A stretch of DNA of 17,536 bases from a bacterium (GTDB lineage: Bacteria; Actinomycetota; Acidimicrobiia; Acidimicrobiales; Ilumatobacteraceae). Under the pieces are notes generated by a model. The model saw only the letters and a program-made list of their open reading frames with translations, ran no database searches and was not told where the DNA came from. Position numbers and translations under genes: made by a program. The stretch is from contig JAPOIQ010000003.1 of assembly GCA_029978815.1 (NCBI GenBank), positions 1-17,536 of the forward strand. Reading direction: 5' to 3'. Of the stretch, positions 15,438 to 17,536 are shown piece by piece. The stretch's first letter is position 1; each line of letters begins with the position of its first letter.

Positions 15438-16204
15438 ACCGATGCACCGCCCTCGGCGCGTCGCTGAGCAAGGGCTGTATCAAGCCCAGATTCTGCAGAG
15501 AGGTCAATCATTGTCAGCATTCGAGACCGGTGAAGCAGCAGCCACAAGAAGAGCAGCGTGAATGCAACCACTCCCACGAACAACGAGAACAGCATGAGCC
15601 CATCAAGCGATACATCAAGGTCAGTTCCGAGCACAGTTGCCTCTTGGTGGAGACTCCGCCAGAGTTTCACACTCCAGTGGACGAGGGGAACCTCAAGGAC
15701 TGCGAGAAGTCCGACGATGGCGCTTCGGCGGGCACGTTGCTCACGAGAACCTTCGAGACCTCGAACCGCAAGATATCCGACGTAACTAATGAAGAGCAGG
15801 GCGGTCGTCGTCAGACGAGCATCCCATTGCCAATAAACACCCCATGTGATTCGACCCCACAACATGCCAGTCACCAAGGTGACGGCCATGAACACGACGC
15901 CAATCTCAGCCGATGCCCCAGCAACCCGATCGGCTTGCAGCGAATGACGCCGGCCAAACAAATGAACTGCTGAGGCGAATGCGGTCACTATGAATGCAAG
16001 ATACGCAAGCCAAACAGAGGGCACATGGACATACATGATGCGGACTGCATCACCCTGATCCCGATCAGCAGGTGAGAGCAATAAGCCGAACACGCCGAGC
16101 CACAATGTCATTGCGATGCTAAGAACCCCAAGCACACGTGTTGCTGGCGTCGATGTTCCGCGAACGGAAGACGCTGTCGTGGATGCGGGGGTGTCAATTG
16201 TCAT
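15434..16204 (-). CDS. ccmC: Heme exporter/translocase protein CcmC
   Basis: Polytopic membrane protein that presents heme to CcmE on the outer face. The 256-residue protein has about six membrane helices. The WWD motif is WGRITWGVYWQWDARLT (about 116-132). The two heme-ligand histidines are H60 in MYVHVPSVW and H176 in PLVHWSVKLW. The residue-60 position matches E. coli CcmC. The N-terminal 20 residues are a Ser/Thr-rich extension. It starts 15 bases after the ccmB stop, the only non-overlapping junction in the operon, and no strong ribosome-binding site is visible there. ccmD begins within its stop codon. Confidence 0.95.
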   Translation of the reverse strand: MTIDTPASTTASSVRGTSTPATRVLGVLSIAMTLWLGVFGLLLSPADRDQGDAVRIMYVHVPSVWLAYLAFIVTAFASAVHLFGRRHSLQADRVAGASAEIGVVFMAVTLVTGMLWGRITWGVYWQWDARLTTTALLFISYVGYLAVRGLEGSREQRARRSAIVGLLAVLEVPLVHWSVKLWRSLHQEATVLGTDLDVSLDGLMLFSLFVGVVAFTLLFLWLLLHRSRMLTMIDLSAESGLDTALAQRRAEGGASV

Positions 16205-16219
16205 GTCGTGGAAAGTTGT

Positions 16220-16912
16220 TTAATCATCAATCAGTGGGCCAAACGCTAACGAACCGCCGAAACCGAAGACAACGGCGAAGACAGAAAGAACGCCCAACCA
16301 TGGCCAACCCTCTGAAACCACCGTCCCACCAGTTCCGAACGCCGCCTCCGCCGCCCGTGTTGCTCCGATGAGGACAGGCGATGCAACCGGCAGGACGAGA
16401 AGCGGAAGTAGTGACTCCCGACCTCGAACACCTGATGCAAGGCCTGCGTAAATCGTACTCACTGCAGAAAGTCCGCACGTTGCCGAGATCGATGAAGTGA
16501 CGAGCAACACAACACCTGATCCGCGAAGTTCGATGCCATACATCACAATCGCACCAGCCAAGAGAACCAGCTCAAGTACCAACAGTTGGATGACGAGGGC
16601 GAAACACTTTCCCCAGAACACTGCAGACATGTCGGCACCTGCTACTCGAAGCGCATCGAGGGCTCCGTCTGCGGTTTCCAACGCGAAACTTCGTTGCACA
16701 ATAATCATCGACGAAAACAGCATTGCGAGCCAGACCAATCCGGGTGCCGTTCGCTGAAGTATGACGTCACCATCTAGAGCGAATGCGAACAACACGATGG
16801 TGACCACTGCGAACGGCATGATTTTGGACGTCAGCCCCTTTGACCGTCGCTCAATGCGGACGTCCTTCGCAAACACGACGCGAGCAACCTGCAAGCGGCT
16901 CGGTGAGCTCAT
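16220..16912 (-). CDS. ccmB: Heme exporter ABC permease CcmB
   Basis: Membrane subunit of the CcmAB ABC complex, which uses ATP to release holo-CcmE from CcmCD. The 230-residue length is typical. The N-terminal cytosolic segment VVFAKDVRIERRSK precedes six predicted helices. Family landmarks are SFALETADGALDALRVAG (after helix 2) and SLLPLLVLPVASPVLIGATRA (about 166-186). Its ATG overlaps the ccmA stop as ATGA, so ccmA and ccmB are translationally coupled. The ccmC start follows after 15 bases. Confidence 0.93.
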   Translation of the reverse strand: MSSPSRLQVARVVFAKDVRIERRSKGLTSKIMPFAVVTIVLFAFALDGDVILQRTAPGLVWLAMLFSSMIIVQRSFALETADGALDALRVAGADMSAVFWGKCFALVIQLLVLELVLLAGAIVMYGIELRGSGVVLLVTSSISATCGLSAVSTIYAGLASGVRGRESLLPLLVLPVASPVLIGATRAAEAAFGTGGTVVSEGWPWLGVLSVFAVVFGFGGSLAFGPLIDD

Positions 16913-17536
16913 CGCCCGTCTCCCACAACGACCCCACCCGCAAGACGTACCTCTCGCGTCGCTAGCTTCTGGGCTCGGTCGAGTTCGTGACTCGACAACA
17001 TCACTGTTGCACCTGAAGCACTCGCCTGCCGCAAAATGTTGTCAACCTCATCTCTCGCATTGCTGTCGAGCCCGGCATGCGGCTCGTCGAGCAACCACAA
17101 CCCAGCGCGCCTGACAACGAGGATCGCAAATGCAGTGCGCCGTCGCTGGCCCGCAGAAAGCCCACGAACGAGAACCGATGCGAGCCGACCGTCGAGGCCC
17201 ATCATCGACATCGCCTGGTGAACTTCATCATCGCCGGCCCCGATAAGAGAGCCCCAAAATTCAAGATTTTCTTGAACAGTGAGCTCGTCGTAGAGCCCGT
17301 TGCTGTGGGCCACCATTCCTACGCTTCGACGGACCTGCTCACGCTCGGTGGTGACATCCGACCCCATCACCAAACCATCGCCACGAGCAAGGGGTGCCAA
17401 ACCAGCACAAACCCTGAGCAAGGTTGTCTTGCCTGCCCCATTCGGACCCGTCAGCATGACAATCTCGCCACGGTCAACGGTGAGGTCGAGGCCGGCAAGC
17501 GCGGGAAAATCACTGATCAACGCAACAGCATCGCGA
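16909..17536 (-). CDS. ccmA: Heme exporter ABC ATPase CcmA (5' end beyond window)
   Basis: ATP-binding subunit of the CcmAB complex, cytoplasmic. The frame stays open through the window edge (RDAVALISDFPALAGL...), so the true start lies beyond base 17536; the TTG at 17520 is not the likely start. Landmarks are Walker A GPNGAGKTTLLR, the region after the Q-loop position MVAHSNGLYDELTVQENLEFW, the signature LSAGQRRR, Walker B LWLLDEPHAGLD and the switch histidine in LSSHE. The usual Q-loop glutamine (GHQPG in E. coli) is serine here (AHSNG). Its stop overlaps the ccmB start. The operon promoter is not in the window. Confidence 0.93.
   Translation of the reverse strand, partial: RDAVALISDFPALAGLDLTVDRGEIVMLTGPNGAGKTTLLRVCAGLAPLARGDGLVMGSDVTTEREQVRRSVGMVAHSNGLYDELTVQENLEFWGSLIGAGDDEVHQAMSMMGLDGRLASVLVRGLSAGQRRRTAFAILVVRRAGLWLLDEPHAGLDSNARDEVDNILRQASASGATVMLSSHELDRAQKLATREVRLAGGVVVGDGR

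Overview
The window looks like ordinary chromosomal DNA from a bacterium of the phylum Actinomycetota, probably a lineage outside the classical Actinomycetes, such as Acidimicrobiia. Three things point there: the conserved block argS-lysA-hom-thrC-rho, a Rho protein with a long disordered insertion, and an Mrp ATPase of the mycobacterial type (MIP18 domain fused, no CxxC). The taxon is inferred from gene order and protein style; no database search was possible.

Left part (1-8342, mostly minus strand). Reading in the direction of transcription, the genes are a winged-helix regulator with SufR-like cysteines, argS, lysA, hom, thrC and rho, whose 3' part lies beyond base 1. lysA, hom and thrC make lysine and threonine from aspartate-family intermediates. 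thrB, which follows thrC in mycobacteria, is missing. A lone crotonase-family gene on the plus strand splits the block between lysA and hom.

Middle part (8343-11092, plus strand). mrp (Fe-S carrier ATPase) is divergent from the regulator. The 64-base gap between them holds a perfect 13-base inverted repeat beside a likely -10 box. After mrp come a small zincin-type metallopeptidase, a DUF4328 membrane protein and a SixA-like histidine phosphatase.

Right part (11089-17536, minus strand). This is a complete System I cytochrome c maturation operon in the order ccmA (cut by the window end), ccmB, ccmC, ccmD, ccmE, ccmF, ccmG, ccmH and a ccmI-like TPR gene. All junctions except ccmB/ccmC overlap by 4 or 8 bases, so the operon is probably translationally coupled. 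CcmABCD load and release heme onto CcmE, CcmF is the ligation core, and CcmG/CcmH/CcmI reduce and deliver apocytochrome c. System I is notable here because Gram-positive bacteria usually use System II (CcsBA/ResBC).

I found no RNA genes, insertion sequences, CRISPR arrays, prophage genes or clearly undescribed system. The best leads are the ccm operon in an actinobacterial setting, the putative Fe-S regulator/mrp divergon with its operator-like palindrome, a crotonase that has lost one catalytic glutamate, and a repeated leaderless-promoter pattern.
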